NCBI GenBank assembly: GCA_000827495.1
Contig: KN817611.1
Location: forward strand, 83,441 to 147,440
Source of the DNA: Hypholoma sublateritium FD-334 SS-4
Taxonomy: Eukaryota; Basidiomycota; Agaricomycetes; Agaricales; Strophariaceae
Reading direction: 5' to 3'
Length of the DNA stretch: 64,000 nucleotides
Shown in pieces: positions 1-10,651 of the stretch. Within the stretch, counting starts at the first letter, position 1; every line of letters starts with the position of its first letter. The notes beneath the pieces were generated by a model. It was not told the origin of the DNA. It searched no databases and saw only the letters and a program-made list of their open reading frames with translations. A program made the translations under genes and the position numbers.

Positions 1-111
1 CACCCGAGCCATATTTTCTCGGTACCGAAGTATCTCGCACCCGAGCCATATTGTCTCGCAACTGAAGTACTTCGCACCTGAGCTATTTTGTCTTGGAACC
101 GAAGCACTTCG
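1..111. repeat. 37-bp tandem repeat, three units
   Basis: Three consecutive 37-bp units (1-37, 38-74, 75-111), each starting CACCCGAGC or a close variant and ending in CTTCG or CTCG. A decayed fourth unit begins at 112. The array may continue beyond the left edge. No coding frame is conserved across the units. Confidence 0.85.
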
Positions 112-689
112 GGTCCGAGATGGATTTCTTTGCATGTGAAGTACCCTAAACATGTCCCGAGGTTGTCAACATTGCACAGCAGAAGTCCATATTTAGTAAT
201 AAATTTTCAAAATGGGACCTCCGAACAAATCCGTCATTTACTGAAAGGGGCACCCGAGATGTGCTCGGATGTGCGAATGAGGCATGCAAACAGGACTCGG
301 TGACCGAGTCGGGTCATTTGGAAAAAAATGGCCCATTATGTACGCGACATTGTTTGTTCCCATTGCCCCTGTTACTGATGTGACATATGTTGGTTGCCAT
401 TGATGGCAACTGTCACCATTAATGATGGGACATTGTAGATCACTGATGAGTCATTATATACTATATAGGGTAACTATCCTATGTGGTAGAGTATAGTAGC
501 ACAGTAAAAAGTGATAAAAATCAGCCAAACGGCCAATCTCAGGCCTTGCAGTGGCCAGTCGATGGCCGTTGAAAGCAAGAGAGCGTTGTGGGAATGTCCT
601 AATGCGGATTTTCCATTTATGGCAAGCCGAAAAATAAAAAAGGCGCGATCTCATTACTTTCGAAATCTGCTGTAATTGAGCCTACGCGC
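112..689. other. No gene seen; one short hairpin
   Basis: Moderately AT-rich sequence without a convincing reading frame. The only structure I see is a hairpin at 294-310, with GACTCGG and CCGAGTC around the loop TGA. Confidence 0.5.
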
Positions 690-2286
690 CTAGTCTCGTA
701 CCCAGCCGTCCTGATTCGGAAATTCTTCAGGAAACCGCACGATCAATATAAAATTGATGGGCTGATCCTCACCAGTACGTCTGGTGCATTGGCTTACCCA
801 TCAATAAGCTGGGTATGTTATCTGCCATGGCAGATAACATGGTCATGTGCACTTTCCCACGCATGTTACCTGCCATGTTATCTGCCATGACCACATCTTA
901 GGCTCCCATCTCGTAGACTCACTGCTTGTTGTACCTGTCAAGAAATATAAATACCTTCAGTTCTTGTCTATTTTACTTTCTGTGCCATTGAAATCATATT
1001 GAATCAACAAGATAAGTAAATAATCTGTCTCCAACTCACCTTATGTAATATTAGTATATCATGCAATGATATTATTGTGTGCAGTCCACAAAGTCTGATT
1101 CCATGAAGCTTGGAAAATTTCACGCATTAAACTAAGCTGTTTCTAAGACAAATACTCAAAATTATAGTTAGAATCTTGATGCAAGTATTTAACTGAATAT
1201 GCACATTGCATGCAGGTAGGTTGGACAAAGTGCAGAGTTTAGACTCATGATAGACATGCGCACTTGTAGATTTGCATATTTCTTACCACTTTAACATGGC
1301 GTTGAATCCTGTGGTGCAAAAATTTACCGAACCTGTCAGTGTTTGCGGAATTTAACATAATTTCAAAGCTGAAGGTCTGGATGGTAGTAATGATTATATT
1401 TGAAGATATTCTACAGCCTGAATAATCCCTTATCATGACTGTGACTCCGCAGGCTCTCAACAGTCAAAACATCGATAAAGCAAGGAAATTGTACTGTATG
1501 ACAATAAACAAAAAAGATTACGTGCCGCGGGGATTGAACTCCCTCGTTTCCTCTTTTGGATACCCAGCCTATTGAAGGGAGAACCGGTGCATTTGAACCG
1601 TGCAACCCCCCATCGTACTATTTGTCACGTCTCGTGATCCAGTGACAATGTCATCACCGCCCTCCCGCATGGCCATGTCAGCCATTCTATCTGTTGGACA
1701 CAACTTTCAGCATTAGAAAAAAATAGAAATCCACTATTAGCATCAACTACGGAGATACAATAATCCATGGATGGTAATAATGTACAATTATTTTATTCAT
1801 GAAATTATTTAATGGCTTGACTCTCACACAATGCTAAAATTTGTGCATCTCTCCCTTTTAAATTCCCTTGACATGTAGAGAACAGAGTGTCACAATTTAC
1901 TCTGAATTTGCCCCCTGTAAAATCAGAGCAAGACTCAACTAGCAGAATTTGCAGCTGCATCTTGGTAGACCATTTTCGTCTTTTATGTCAAAAATTTTCG
2001 GCCAAAAAAAATCTATTTAGTGGAGATTCTTCAGCTGTGGGCGAAGCAAGCTTGAGGGCGGCGAGCAAGGCGGCGAGGACAGCAAGTACGAGTCGATTTG
2101 GAGTCGATGTGCGGCGGCCCGGCCACACGTGATCTAAGTGAATGTCACACGGAGTTACGAGTACGATGGGGGGTTGCACGGTTCAAATGCACCAGACGTA
2201 CTGGTGAGGATCAGCCCATCAATTTTATATTGATCGTGCGGTTTCCTGAAGAATTTCCGAATCAGGACGGCTGGGTACGAGACTAG
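690..2286. mobile_element. Non-autonomous DNA element with 101-bp terminal inverted repeats
   Basis: The 101 bases at 690-790 are the exact reverse complement of 2186-2286 (outer ends CTAGTCTCGTAC), so this is a recently moved or conversion-maintained element of 1597 bp. The interior has no transposase-like frame, so it would depend on proteins made elsewhere. A second internal inverted pair of 34 bp (1586-1619 and 2160-2193) overlaps the right arm. I could not identify a clean target-site duplication: the flanks read ACGCGC on the left and CCGCGCC on the right, which may hide a short GC-rich one. Family is not assigned. Confidence 0.75.
815..840. repeat. 26-bp perfect palindrome
   Basis: ATGTTATCTGCCA followed by its exact reverse complement. 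A one-arm copy of the same core (CATGTTATCTGCCATG) recurs about 50 bp downstream near 878-893. It lies inside the 690-2286 element and may be a protein-binding or cruciform site. Confidence 0.75.
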
Positions 2287-2352
2287 CCGCGCCGTGAGCT
2301 GACGGTCACGATGCGCCGCGCATCAACCCAGTCGTTCGACCAGCACCTCTCG

Positions 2353-2620
2353 TGCATACGTAGGAATATTTGGATTACACACGTCAAATTTTAAGTGCTT
2401 TGACTGACTATAACCTATCGTAGTACTAGGCGTCGGGTCTCGATTCGACGCATAGAGGTGGCGGACGCGCTCTGCACACTCGAAGGGCCCGACAGGTTAC
2501 TCAGAGTTCCGTTGAGCGACAGTGGGATTCGCCACTGTCTGCGGTGATTTTATGTATATTCCTCTTGCTTATACCAGCCGCGTAGACCCGTACAGGTTGT
2601 AATACTTACGTGCAGGTGGT
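2353..2620 (+). repeat. Dispersed repeat R4, copy 1
   Basis: Shares a series of blocks, in the same order, with 39073-39330: ACGTAGGAATATTT-like, GGTGGCGGACGCGCTCTG, a short ACTCGA block and a CACTGTCTG-like block. This copy sits directly upstream of the TATA-like block at 2661 and could be its upstream region. Confidence 0.65.
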
Positions 2621-2660
2621 ATGCGGGAATTGCGCAGGAGACTCAGCGGGAGTCTGGAGA

Positions 2661-2719
2661 TATAAAAATAGGACATCCTATTTATGGTAACAACTTCTGG
2701 ATCACACACAGCCAAATAC
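2661..2719 (+). promoter_or_regulatory. M0 TATA-like block
   Basis: TATAAAAATAG at 2661-2671 followed 34 bp later by CACACAGCCAAATAC (2705-2719). Both pieces recur with similar spacing in nine other places, always at the left end of a pyrimidine-rich unit. It resembles a Pol II core promoter with a conserved initiation region; activity is inferred. Confidence 0.5.
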
Positions 2720-2993
2720 CGTCCCGAGTGCAGCTCATTTGCATTTCAAAGTTGTGCTCCCATCCACAACCCATCCATCCCATCCGCCTCGCGCTCCCCA
2801 GAAGAGCGCCGTCACCGTTGCCACCCTCGTTCCTCTTCGCACCAGGCTTTACCGGACAGGAGCGTCTCTGCACGTACGCCGCTGGAGACGCAACATGTTT
2901 CTGTTCAATCGTTTATCGATTGGATCTACACCCCCAAACCCCATCGCCATCCCGCGTCGCCGTCCGCCCAGCAGACGGCTGGGCATATTCATT

Positions 2994-3033
2994 CCCATAT
3001 TCTGGCCGCGCGACGCGCGAGGCTGGATATGGG
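2994..3033 (+). repeat. H1 hairpin
   Basis: Outer stem CCCATAT/ATATGGG is perfect; inner CGCGC/GCGCG closes on GAC. The first H1 after the M0 block at 2661. Confidence 0.75.
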
Positions 3034-3535
3034 CAGTGATCAACAGCCATGAACTGACCTGGGCGGCGCCCGTCATGCGCCCCCTCCCCCCCATCCGATC
3101 GCAGTCGATGTCGGCCCCGTCGTTACTGTGCAGCGAATCCATCTGTCGGTACGTCTTCCCCTGTACCATGTACACATGCGTTGTCGCTCATGTTGTCGTG
3201 CTCCGTCCCATCCGATCTCAAGCAACGTCGCACCCGGCGTTCCCGGCGCAGCCCGCCTCTTTCCCTCTCAGCATCGCATCGCTCTCTGTATGTACTTCCT
3301 TCCCCGCCTGTCCCGCGCCGCGCTAGCTTCCCCTCGCTCATCCCCGTAGATCGGTCACTCGCTCCCCTGTACACACACCCCTCCCTGCACACACCCCTAT
3401 ACACGCTTGCGCCGCTCACCGCCTGCGCGTCCGCTCGTCCTGGCGACCCCGTCCGCGCGCCATCCCCACCTACACCGCGCGCCGCCCCTGTTCGCGCGTC
3501 GGTATCCGCCCAGCACCCGGCAGTCGACATGTCTG

Positions 3536-3575
3536 CCCATGTGCCGACCACACGACGTGCGTGGCGGAATAGGGG
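3536..3575 (+). repeat. H1 hairpin, weakened
   Basis: Keeps CCC/GGG at the base and CCAC/GTGG inside. The usual GTATCCGCCCAGCA leader lies just upstream, and an H2 follows at 3743. Confidence 0.6.
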
Positions 3576-3742
3576 CAGTTTGAGCTTTTGACAAACCCCG
3601 CTCTGCTGGGCGCGGCCCGCCGTGCTGTCGCGCGCTCTGTGTTTACTCGCCTACGCGATGTCTAGTGATTTCGCTCTCGGCCCGTGTGATCGGTCTTGTG
3701 TGTCTACGCTGCGCCGCGCCCTGAGCCCGATGTATATCCCGA

Positions 3743-3773
3743 TGTCCCTGCGCCGCTTCTGCCGGCAGGGACA
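3743..3773 (+). repeat. H2 hairpin, short-loop subtype
   Basis: Nine-pair stem TGTCCCTGC/GCAGGGACA with a 13-nt loop. This subtype replaces the C:G pair at position 7 by T:A. Confidence 0.75.
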
Positions 3774-3967
3774 TATTTTCGAAGACGGGAATTTCGGGCG
3801 ACGGGCGTGCCGCTTCGCGTCTGCGCGCTGATCTCCCGAGCTCGCCCGTGTTCGCTCCCCTGTGCCATGCAGCTCGTCCTCCCCTTTTCACGGCCCCGAT
3901 TCGTGTTTTCCCATATCTGTCTGCAGCGCGCCGTCGCGCCGCCCCCAGAGTTGCACATGCCTTCCGC

Positions 3968-4011
3968 TGTCCCCCCGCCGTGCATGTGCGATATGTACTT
4001 GGCGGTGGACA
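3968..4011 (+). repeat. H2 hairpin
   Basis: TGTCC...GGACA with CGCC/GGCG inside; the loop carries the usual CATGTGCGA motif. Confidence 0.65.
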
Positions 4012-4156
4012 TGGTGAAGTGTGGGTTGCTGCTCTGGGCGCGCCGCCGCGCGTCTCCTCGTGCGCCTACGCTCTCTGTGTATTTGGCCAGATCTCGCGTA
4101 GTATGTTGTCTGGCCTCGCGCGCAGGCTACAATGCGTCGCCGCTGATTTTGTTTGG

Positions 4157-4260
4157 AGACGCTCGCGTGGGCCATCCGTGCAGGGGCGGTGATTTGCTCG
4201 TGTGTATGCGTGTGTCATGCACGTCTACGCGATGCGCTTGGGTCCCGCTCGTGGTGCTTG
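4157..4260 (+). repeat. M3 module (about 10 dispersed copies)
   Basis: About 100-bp block recognised by GGCGGTGATTTGCTCG, TGTATGCGTGT and CCGCTCGTGGTGC in fixed order. Other copies: 6047-6147, 26207-26270 (partial), 29513-29614, 33498-33600, 38335-38438, 39885-39987, 43648-43740, 52512-52617, 55111-55197, and a trace near 14390. Three copies (6047, 33498, 39885) lie about 180 bp from the stop codon of a minus-strand NACHT gene. Confidence 0.7.
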
Positions 4261-4305
4261 GCCTTTCTGCGCCGCCCAACGCGCGCGGTTCGCGGTGCAT
4301 TCTGT

Positions 4306-4348
4306 TGTCCGTGCAGCACTAGTACGCACCGGGGGTCCTGAAGGGACA
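4306..4348 (+). repeat. H2 hairpin, degenerate
   Basis: TGTCC and GGGACA arms survive around a GCACTAGT-containing loop, like the copy at 53068. Confidence 0.45.
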
Positions 4349-4499
4349 TCTGCATGTCTGGTATCACTGGGCGTGCGGGTGTGTGTTTTTGGGGTGCGCA
4401 CTTGCCGCTCTGGTACGCGTGCTGTTCACTGCGTTTGATACTCCTACGTGCTTGTTCCTCGGGCACGTTCTTCACCTGTGATATTTATTTTAATTGGGA

Positions 4500-4890
4500 A
4501 GTGTGTGATGACGATGCTGTCGACCGGGAATATGGAGCTCGGCCATCAACACGATGATTTAGTGAAGGCGCGACGTCGGGTAAATGTGTGCGCGTTTTTA
4601 GAGTGCTGTAAATTAAGAGTATCTAAGAACCGACAGTTTCTGAGATATAATTCCCGCGTTCTTCGAGTAGATTCGTACGCTCTCTGATGACATCTAAGAT
4701 ACATGTTTTAATATGCGGGGTAGCGCATTACCGTGGCCGTGCACGAATAATGCGAAGTGCATCGCAACATCTCGTATGTGAGGAATGGGACTTCGGTACA
4801 TCGACGCTCGCTCTTTCGCCGCGTTCGAGTCTCCGTGTGTTTAGGGGTGTTTAACGTTAGATTATTCACGGAAATAAACTGTTATTAGTG
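4500..4890 (+). repeat. M5 module
   Basis: Begins GATGACGATGCTGTCGA and ATATGGAGCTCG, and contains GGAATGGGACTTCGGTA and CGACGCTCGCTCTTTCGCC near its right end. Related blocks are at 27755-28110, 30966-31330 and, partly, 58930-59420. It occupies the gap between the end of one array unit and the M0 of the next. Confidence 0.65.
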
Positions 4891-5013
4891 AGCGCATGTA
4901 GTACTAGAAGTCGAAACTGATTCGCGAGAGACTCGGGGATGTTTTTCATGCCCGTACTTCCGCGAATGTGTACAGTTTTTGTTCGTATGCGTGGGCGCGC
5001 CCTGCGCGCAAGG

Positions 5014-5093
5014 GAAATAAAGTTTAAAAATAGCATCATCGTGAGAATGACGCAGATATGGCAACAGCTTCTAGACCACGCGCAGACAAATAC
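5014..5093 (+). promoter_or_regulatory. M0 TATA-like block
   Basis: TTTAAAAATAGC, then GATATGGCAACAGCTTCT and GCAGACAAATAC. The upstream 90 bp (GATGTTTTTCATGCCCGTA and nearby) also match the copies at 28229 and 53305. Confidence 0.5.
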
Positions 5094-5284
5094 TCCTGCA
5101 TTTCAACCACTTTCTCCATCACACCTTCGCCATCCGCATCCTGAGTCTCCTACCGTGCAGGCGCCTCTCGGCGCGGACTTCGCCACGGGGTCTCCAGCAT
5201 GACATCCTCGAGAGTTCTCAATCGCAGCGTCCCGCATCCCCCCCACGTCGGTATCCGCCCAGCATCTGGCTATGGTCGTTACTT

Positions 5285-5324
5285 CCCATTTACCGACCGC
5301 GCTGCATGCGTGAGTGGATAGGGG
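5285..5324 (+). repeat. H1 hairpin
   Basis: Outer CCC/GGG retained; inner stem CGCGC/GCGTG has a G:U pair. Leader TCGGTATCCGCCCAGCA is intact upstream. Confidence 0.65.
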
Positions 5325-5778
5325 AAGTTTCTTTCCATAGCTGTGGAGCTGGGCGCCGCCCGTCGTTCTGCACAGCTTCCGCCACTCTCCCAACCACCCG
5401 ATCTTAGCACAACCGCAAGCACCGCTGCCCCGCCCCCGCCCATTCGGCATGCTCTCGACGCCTCCTTGATCGCTGTGATGCAGCCCGTCCGCCCATCGCT
5501 GCGGACGTCGATATCCTCGTTTATATGCGCGGCTCACCTATCTCCACGTCCCCGCCCGTCTTCGGTTCATGCTGCGCGCTGCGCCCCATATACAGACCGC
5601 GCGTGAAGTGGAGCTGGATATGGGTTGTGGCGAAGTCTCTCTGGGCGATTCCTGGCGTGCTGTCGCACTCGTCGTCCCATGCGGTTCATCCCCTTCTTCG
5701 CAGACCTGATTCGCTCGTGTATGCGTGTCTCCAGCGCGTCGTCGCCGCGCCGCACCCAGATCCCGATCTGCATTCCTA

Positions 5779-5822
5779 TGTCCCCACGCCGCGCATGTGC
5801 GACATGTAACCGGCGGGGGACA
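5779..5822 (+). repeat. H2 hairpin, best-formed copy
   Basis: TGTCCCC, a bulged A, then CGCCG pair with CGGCGGGGGACA (12 pairs). The loop holds a second small hairpin, CATGT-GCG-ACATG. Confidence 0.8.
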
Positions 5823-6325
5823 TTCCATGTTTATTGGATTGGGCTCTGGGTGTGTCGCCTCGCGTCTTGTCGTGCGCCCTCCGCTCTGCGTGTGTTTGGC
5901 CCGTTCTCGTGTGGGGCGTCGTCTGGGCTTGCGCGCGTGCTGATTGAATTTAGGTCGATGATTCTATCGATCGCTCGACGCTTGAAACACAGGTGTTAAT
6001 GCGCGCACGCTTGAACCTCACTTGTGTCTGCTCATTTCCCTTTGCAGATGCTAATGAGGGCTCCGTGTACATGGGCGGTGATTTGCTCGCATGTATGCGT
6101 GTCCCATGCTCATCTGCGCATTTCGCGTGGACACCGCTCGTGGCGCCATTCGATGGGTGTGCCGCTGCTGAGGGGCCGTCATGACTCATGGACCCATACT
6201 ACTTGTCAGAGTGTCACTGTAGGGCGCACCGGATAGAGAAGCACTCACAGAGGCCAAGATGCCAAAGGTGAATAACATGTGAAGATATTAGGAAACGTTT
6301 TGACACATAATACGCAACTGAAACG

Positions 6326-8343
6326 TTACTTCCTGAACAGCCGTGACAGGAATGATGTTCCCTCATCTTCCCGCCGAATCCCTGCCTCCTGCGCCTCTGT
6401 TTCACGCTGGTCTCTGGATTTGAACGTCGTCCTGAAGATCTTGTGTGCCGAGAAAGATTCTTTCTTAACAGCTCGCCGTGTCTCCTTGACCGCTGTGATT
6501 TCCAACCGGTCCTCTCCTAGCACCAACATGGCTTCCATCAGTTAAAATTGCTGTCTCTATTGGTGCAGACTCACTCTCAATTTGTGTCAGGATATGCGAG
6601 ATGTCATGTGCTTCTCTTATGTCATCCAGGAAATGCGGTTCATTCTTACCGATGAAACGGACAATGACATTGAGCTGGTGCTGATAAACGGCGCCACCAG
6701 GTCCGTCGCCGAAGTCCTGCCTGATAGTCAGTGTTTTTCAGAAGAGACATATTGACTTGTGTCGCACCAATCTTTTAACAACAGTAAGATAGGAGGAGTG
6801 AGGATACATATTCATGTTTTCAATGTTGTTTGGATTGTAGGTAAGTAGATGATCCCGCAATTCAAGGGTTACTTTTGCTTCGGTGAGGTACATGTCATTT
6901 GGTACGTAGTCTGCGAAAATATACAATGAGATAAAAATAATAATATATCAATTTATAGACTTACATCGACCACCATTTGCCACCACAAACTTATATGCCA
7001 TCACCGACAGGCGAGTGGACCAAGTGGAACGATTGATGTAGTATACCTGAGAGCGTTCTCTATCGCAGAGGAAATCTGGAAGTGAGGCGTGAAGAAATTG
7101 TACATTCTCTGCACTTGAGTCGACAACTGACTGCAGAGGAGCTAACGCAACATAAACTTCGGCAATCTTCAGTCCAACAAATTCAGCGCAATTCTCCGCA
7201 GAAGCAAATAAGCCAGTGAGCATTACCCATGCCAAAATGAGGGAGGCTACTTCGAAATCTGGAACTTGCGAGAAAATGTGCCGGTACAGAGCATCGAGCT
7301 GCGCAAACGGAGTAAGCGCGCCACGAGGTTGAAGCCCACGAACAATATTGAGCTGCTGCTCAGGGTGGAGACCAAGCATGGCACAGAATTTGATGACAAC
7401 CGACGCGTAAATGAATTGACCGGATGATTTCTCAACAATTTCCCCCACTTCAGACGCCGTCGGCCAATCACTGTCAAGAAGGTGTGCAAAGGGGTGTGTG
7501 TCTTTGATGTCAACAAAAGAATCATTGAGAAACACGCGAATATCATTGTCCGGGAGATATTTGTCGTCCAAGGCCAGGGTTAGAGTGATGTCTCTGAGCG
7601 CAGATGACCGGAAAACTCGACTAATTTGATCCTCGGTTCGACTAGCAAAGAANGCTATCACGGGGAAGCTATTTGATTTNACGAAATCAGCGACGATGCG
7701 NATGAGGCTGGCCTGGTCGTCCNNNTCATNGCACTCATCTACACCATCGAANAGGAGAACAAGCNTGTGNAGATGNANNGAAGTGCGCTTCAGTTCGCGG
7801 AGCGGGCCAAANATGAGGAATTCNAACTGGGTTTTTAGCGATTTNGTGAAAATGAGCGAATCNGACTCNAGTCTGGGGATAATGATTGGCTTCAGGTCAG
7901 GTATACTNTGAAGAAGCTGATGGACNAGTGTCGCGACNAGTGGTTTAATGTTGTTTCTAGTGGAATCCGTTCGAAAAAAGAAGAAGCGAGCAAGAGGGAT
8001 GTTCCTTTCGATGCACAACTCCACGATGGACCGGCCGATCGCGGATTTTCCAGCTCCCGCGGCGCCATTGAGCCATAAGACCCATTGAACCCTAGTGACG
8101 GTGAGGATGATCCAGTTCATTATCTCGTCCAAGACAGCCTTTCGAGTATTCGGATGACACTTGGGTGCATCAACATGCTCCTGCGAGTCGAACGCCGACG
8201 TGGCTACGTGCGCCTGCAGATGCTTAAATCCATCTGCGTGTCCCATGTGAATGTCAGCGCTAGGGATTATGTGATCTGAGAACAGGCGTACCATCCGCAT
8301 CGTGACAATTGTGCACATTTGGTGGCGGATAACGGTCGCGCAT
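6326..8343 (-). pseudogene. NACHT (STAND NTPase) pseudogene 1
   Basis: Homologous over its length to the apparently intact genes at 33781-35874 and 56400-58472. The P-loop GAAGAGKS and Walker B region are present, though several N calls at 7653-7938 fall in this part. Damage seen: the first ATG (8343) is followed by a 28-codon loss relative to the intact copies; one extra base after the NCHDADG segment shifts frame; and a TGA at 6738-6740 interrupts the second exon. A shorter protein could start at the ATG at 8246, keep the NACHT core and stop at the TGA. Intron 1 (6911-6964) keeps its splice sites. The same three lesions occur in the copy at 40168-42185. Confidence 0.8.
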
Positions 8344-9027
8344 TGGGAGATTATGTACTGTGCACGAAGATGCAGTGGGAGTGAGAGTGAGAGTGAGCGA
8401 CGTACATGAGGCGTCCTGCCAGCGCTGTTCCACACAGCCTGATGCAAACCACCTGTCAGGAAAGAGATGCTGTGCTCAGTGCTATTCTTGCTGCGCTGAT
8501 GTCTTAACGAGGGACGGCGTTCGGCGGGCCGCGGCCTTCTCCGTCGGACGACCCAGCGCGTTTCTGCGTCATCGCAGCCATCATCACCACTTTTCGTTAC
8601 ACCGTGGAACAACAACTGAAACGAAGCTCTTATGCGAGTAGGTCCGTCTTCGCTGAGCAGCTCGCCGATCTCTCCCCGCACCACCAGACCCTACCTGCCG
8701 CCTACGACTCCTCCCATATCACCTGTTCGGTCCCGCGCTGCTGGAGCAACTCATTCACTCCCCTGTTTTTGCTTCTCCCGTCTGCCTATTCCGCCGGTCC
8801 ACTCATCGATATGCACGTCTCCTACGCACCACCGATCTACTCTGCTCCGTCTCCTCTGCGCACACCGCCCTTCGCCCTTCTTCCTCGCTTGGATGCTGGG
8901 TGCCATCCGGCTCGCTGGCGTGCTTGCGCTCTGCGGCTGTACTGCCCATCCACCTCAACCAACGTTGCCGCCACCATTCCCGGTCTAGTCCCTCCAGATT
9001 CCCTTCCCAACGTCGCATATCTTCCTC

Positions 9028-9063
9028 TATATGGACGTCTCCCGCCTGCATATGCCGCGCCGC
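9028..9063 (+). repeat. M6 module (about 7-10 dispersed copies)
   Basis: Short block built on TATATGCRCRTCTCCCGCC followed by GCATACGCCGCGCC. Other clear copies: 28680-28715, 32298-32333, 36944-36979, 37185-37220, 50616-50650 and 54052-54088. It lies in the longest pyrimidine tracts, away from H1 and H2. Confidence 0.6.
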
Positions 9064-9526
9064 GGCCCCGCCCCCCGCTCTCTCTGCGCCGCCTGCTTGC
9101 TCGTGCCGTCTGCCATGCTCTCCCGCCGCCGCGCCGCCAGCCCCTCCCATCCAGATTCCAACCTCGATCAGCGTACAACCATTGCGCGTTGTATTGTCTG
9201 ACCGCTCAACTCACTCCGCTGGGTGCAGTGCACGTACGTCACCTATCGTCTACGCCCTGCGGCGCGCTCACACGACCCGCACCGCATTGTTCTGGACTTG
9301 GGCTGCATACCGAATGGGCGGCGTTAGACGTGCGCGACGCTGCGTTCCTCCCCGCCTATCCCGAGGTCTCGATTCCTCATCAATCGGCGCTGGACAGCAC
9401 CATCTTCTCACCCGCTCGGAATGTTGAATACTTCTGCTAGTCTTCGCTGCGCCCTCTGTTATCCCATCTCCATTCCTGAGGCTCCCACGTCGTCATCCGC
9501 CCAGCGCTCCGGGCTGGACGTGTCTC

Positions 9527-9566
9527 CCCATATACAGACCGCGCACGCGGTGCCGCTGTGTATAGG
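9527..9566 (+). repeat. H1 hairpin
   Basis: TATACA/TGTATA outer part and a perfect ACCGC/GCGGT inner stem; H2 follows about 200 bp later. Confidence 0.7.
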
Positions 9567-9767
9567 CAGTGTGGCGACGTTTAAATCCAAGCTGCTGGGC
9601 GATTTTCGGCGTGCTGTCGCGCCCACCCTGCCCATTTGATGGAACTCGATCGCGCTCCGTGGTCATGTGCGGTTCATCCTCCTCTTCGTATCCCTGGCTC
9701 TCTGTTGTGTATGCATCCCCCAAGCGCGTCGCTGCGCGCCACGCCCAGAGCCCGCGGTGCATTCCGC

Positions 9768-9811
9768 TGTCCCCACGCTGTGTATGTGGAACATGTAGCC
9801 GGCGGGGACCA
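9768..9811 (+). repeat. H2 hairpin
   Basis: TGTCCCC arm with CGCTG/CGGCG inside (one G:U). The right arm ends GGGGACCA, so the last pairs are broken. Confidence 0.6.
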
Positions 9812-10144
9812 TACATCTTCAGAGAAATCGGGCTCTGGGCGCGCCGCCGCGTCTCGTCGTGCGCCCTCCGCTCCCACTCTCTCTGCGTTCGGCGCGCTCT
9901 TGGGCGGTGTGTCGTCTCGGCTCGCGCGCATGCTAATGTGATGTAGGTCGACGATTCTATCAATCGCTTGACGCTCTGAACAGGGGCGTTATACTACATC
10001 AAGGCAGAAAGGTCGAATCAATGATTGCTTATGTGAAAACTACCATTATTTTCGAGTTTTTTGGTATGTTCTTGTTGTACAACGAACTAACGTCTGATAA
10101 ATTATGCTCAGACGAATGAGTAGGCGCTTTGTTAGAGGTCTCGT

Positions 10145-10216
10145 AGCAGCATGGCGCAGTAGAAGCGCGCGGGGCCCATAACCCCGAGGTCACTCGATCG
10201 AAGCGAGTTGCTGCTA
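10145..10216 (+). tRNA. Initiator tRNA-Met (CAT)
   Basis: A complete cloverleaf: acceptor AGCAGCA/TGCTGCT (7 pairs) with discriminator A at 10216, D stem GCGC/GCGC, anticodon stem CGGGG/CCCCG with loop CCCATAA (anticodon 10177-10179), T stem ACTCG/CGAGT with loop ATCGAAG. The A1:T72 pair, C at position 33, the GGG/CCC pairs in the anticodon stem and A at position 54 are eukaryotic initiator hallmarks, so this should load methionine for start codons. Position 60 is G rather than the usual A. There is no intron. Internal A box (TGGCGCAGTAGA) and B box (around CTCGATCGAAG) are present, and a T5 run at 10225-10229 is a plausible Pol III terminator. It stands between two array segments. Confidence 0.9.
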
Positions 10217-10224
10217 TCTTCTCT

Positions 10225-10229
10225 TTTTC
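10225..10229 (+). terminator. Pol III oligo-T terminator of the tRNA
   Basis: TTTTT nine bases after the tRNA 3' end. Confidence 0.65.
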
Positions 10230-10616
10230 ATATGACATAGATCTTAACCTCAGAAGCAGACTTAATTATGCATTAATTTTTATTTATGAGCTTGAGGGGC
10301 GAGCGCCGAGTGCTAAGTAAGCGTCGGGCGACTCATGCACCGTGACATCCTTCGCAGCTAAAAAAGCTCGCAATTAATTTAGCAACATGTTTTCTCTCGT
10401 AAAGTCGACGCTAGATAAGTAGTTCAATCATCAATCACATCGATTCTCTGTCAACAGGACATCGTTTGTAACCATCGAGGAGACATCTCATATCTCCGCC
10501 CCGGGAGGGTGCGAAGTATTATTCCCGTGCCATGGGACAACGCTAGTATATTTTTCTATCTTCGACCTTGCTTCGACCATTACCTGGCACTGCGGGAGAC
10601 AAGCGGGAGATGTAAA

Positions 10617-10651
10617 TTTAAAAATAGTACACCCCACACACAGCCAAATAC
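10617..10651 (+). promoter_or_regulatory. M0 TATA-like block, compact
   Basis: TTTAAAAATAG at 10617-10627 and CACACAGCCAAATAC at 10637-10651. The intervening GCAACAGCTTCTGG part is missing, so the two motifs are only about 9 bp apart. Confidence 0.45.

Larger units (their letters stand above)
2661..6230 (+). repeat. C+T-rich hairpin array, segment 1
   Basis: Order along the plus strand: M0 at 2661, H1 at 2994 and 3536, H2 at 3743 and 3968, M3 at 4157, H2 at 4306, M5 at 4500-4890, M0 at 5014, H1 at 5285, H2 at 5779, M3 at 6047. The segment then abuts the 3' end of a minus-strand NACHT pseudogene. Long open frames here follow from the shortage of A+T-rich stop codons and are not conserved between copies. 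Confidence 0.7.
8344..9960 (+). repeat. C+T-rich hairpin array, segment 2
   Basis: Starts with the 5' flank of the NACHT pseudogene, which is also found after 42185. It then holds an M6 block at 9028-9063, H1 at 9527 and H2 at 9768. No M0 block was found in this segment. Long plus-strand frames (for example 8604-9440) are not conserved elsewhere. Confidence 0.65.

Noticed and set aside
1510..1600. Minus-strand tRNA-like 3' half (GAGTTCAATCCCC followed by an oligo-T run)
   Set aside because: The acceptor, D and T stems do not pair; at best a decayed Pol III-derived fragment.
2661..6230. Solo LTRs of a Gypsy or Copia element as an explanation for the array
   Set aside because: I found no TG...CA-bounded direct repeats, primer-binding site, polypurine tract or pol fragment in any unit; an unrecognised ancient element cannot be fully excluded.
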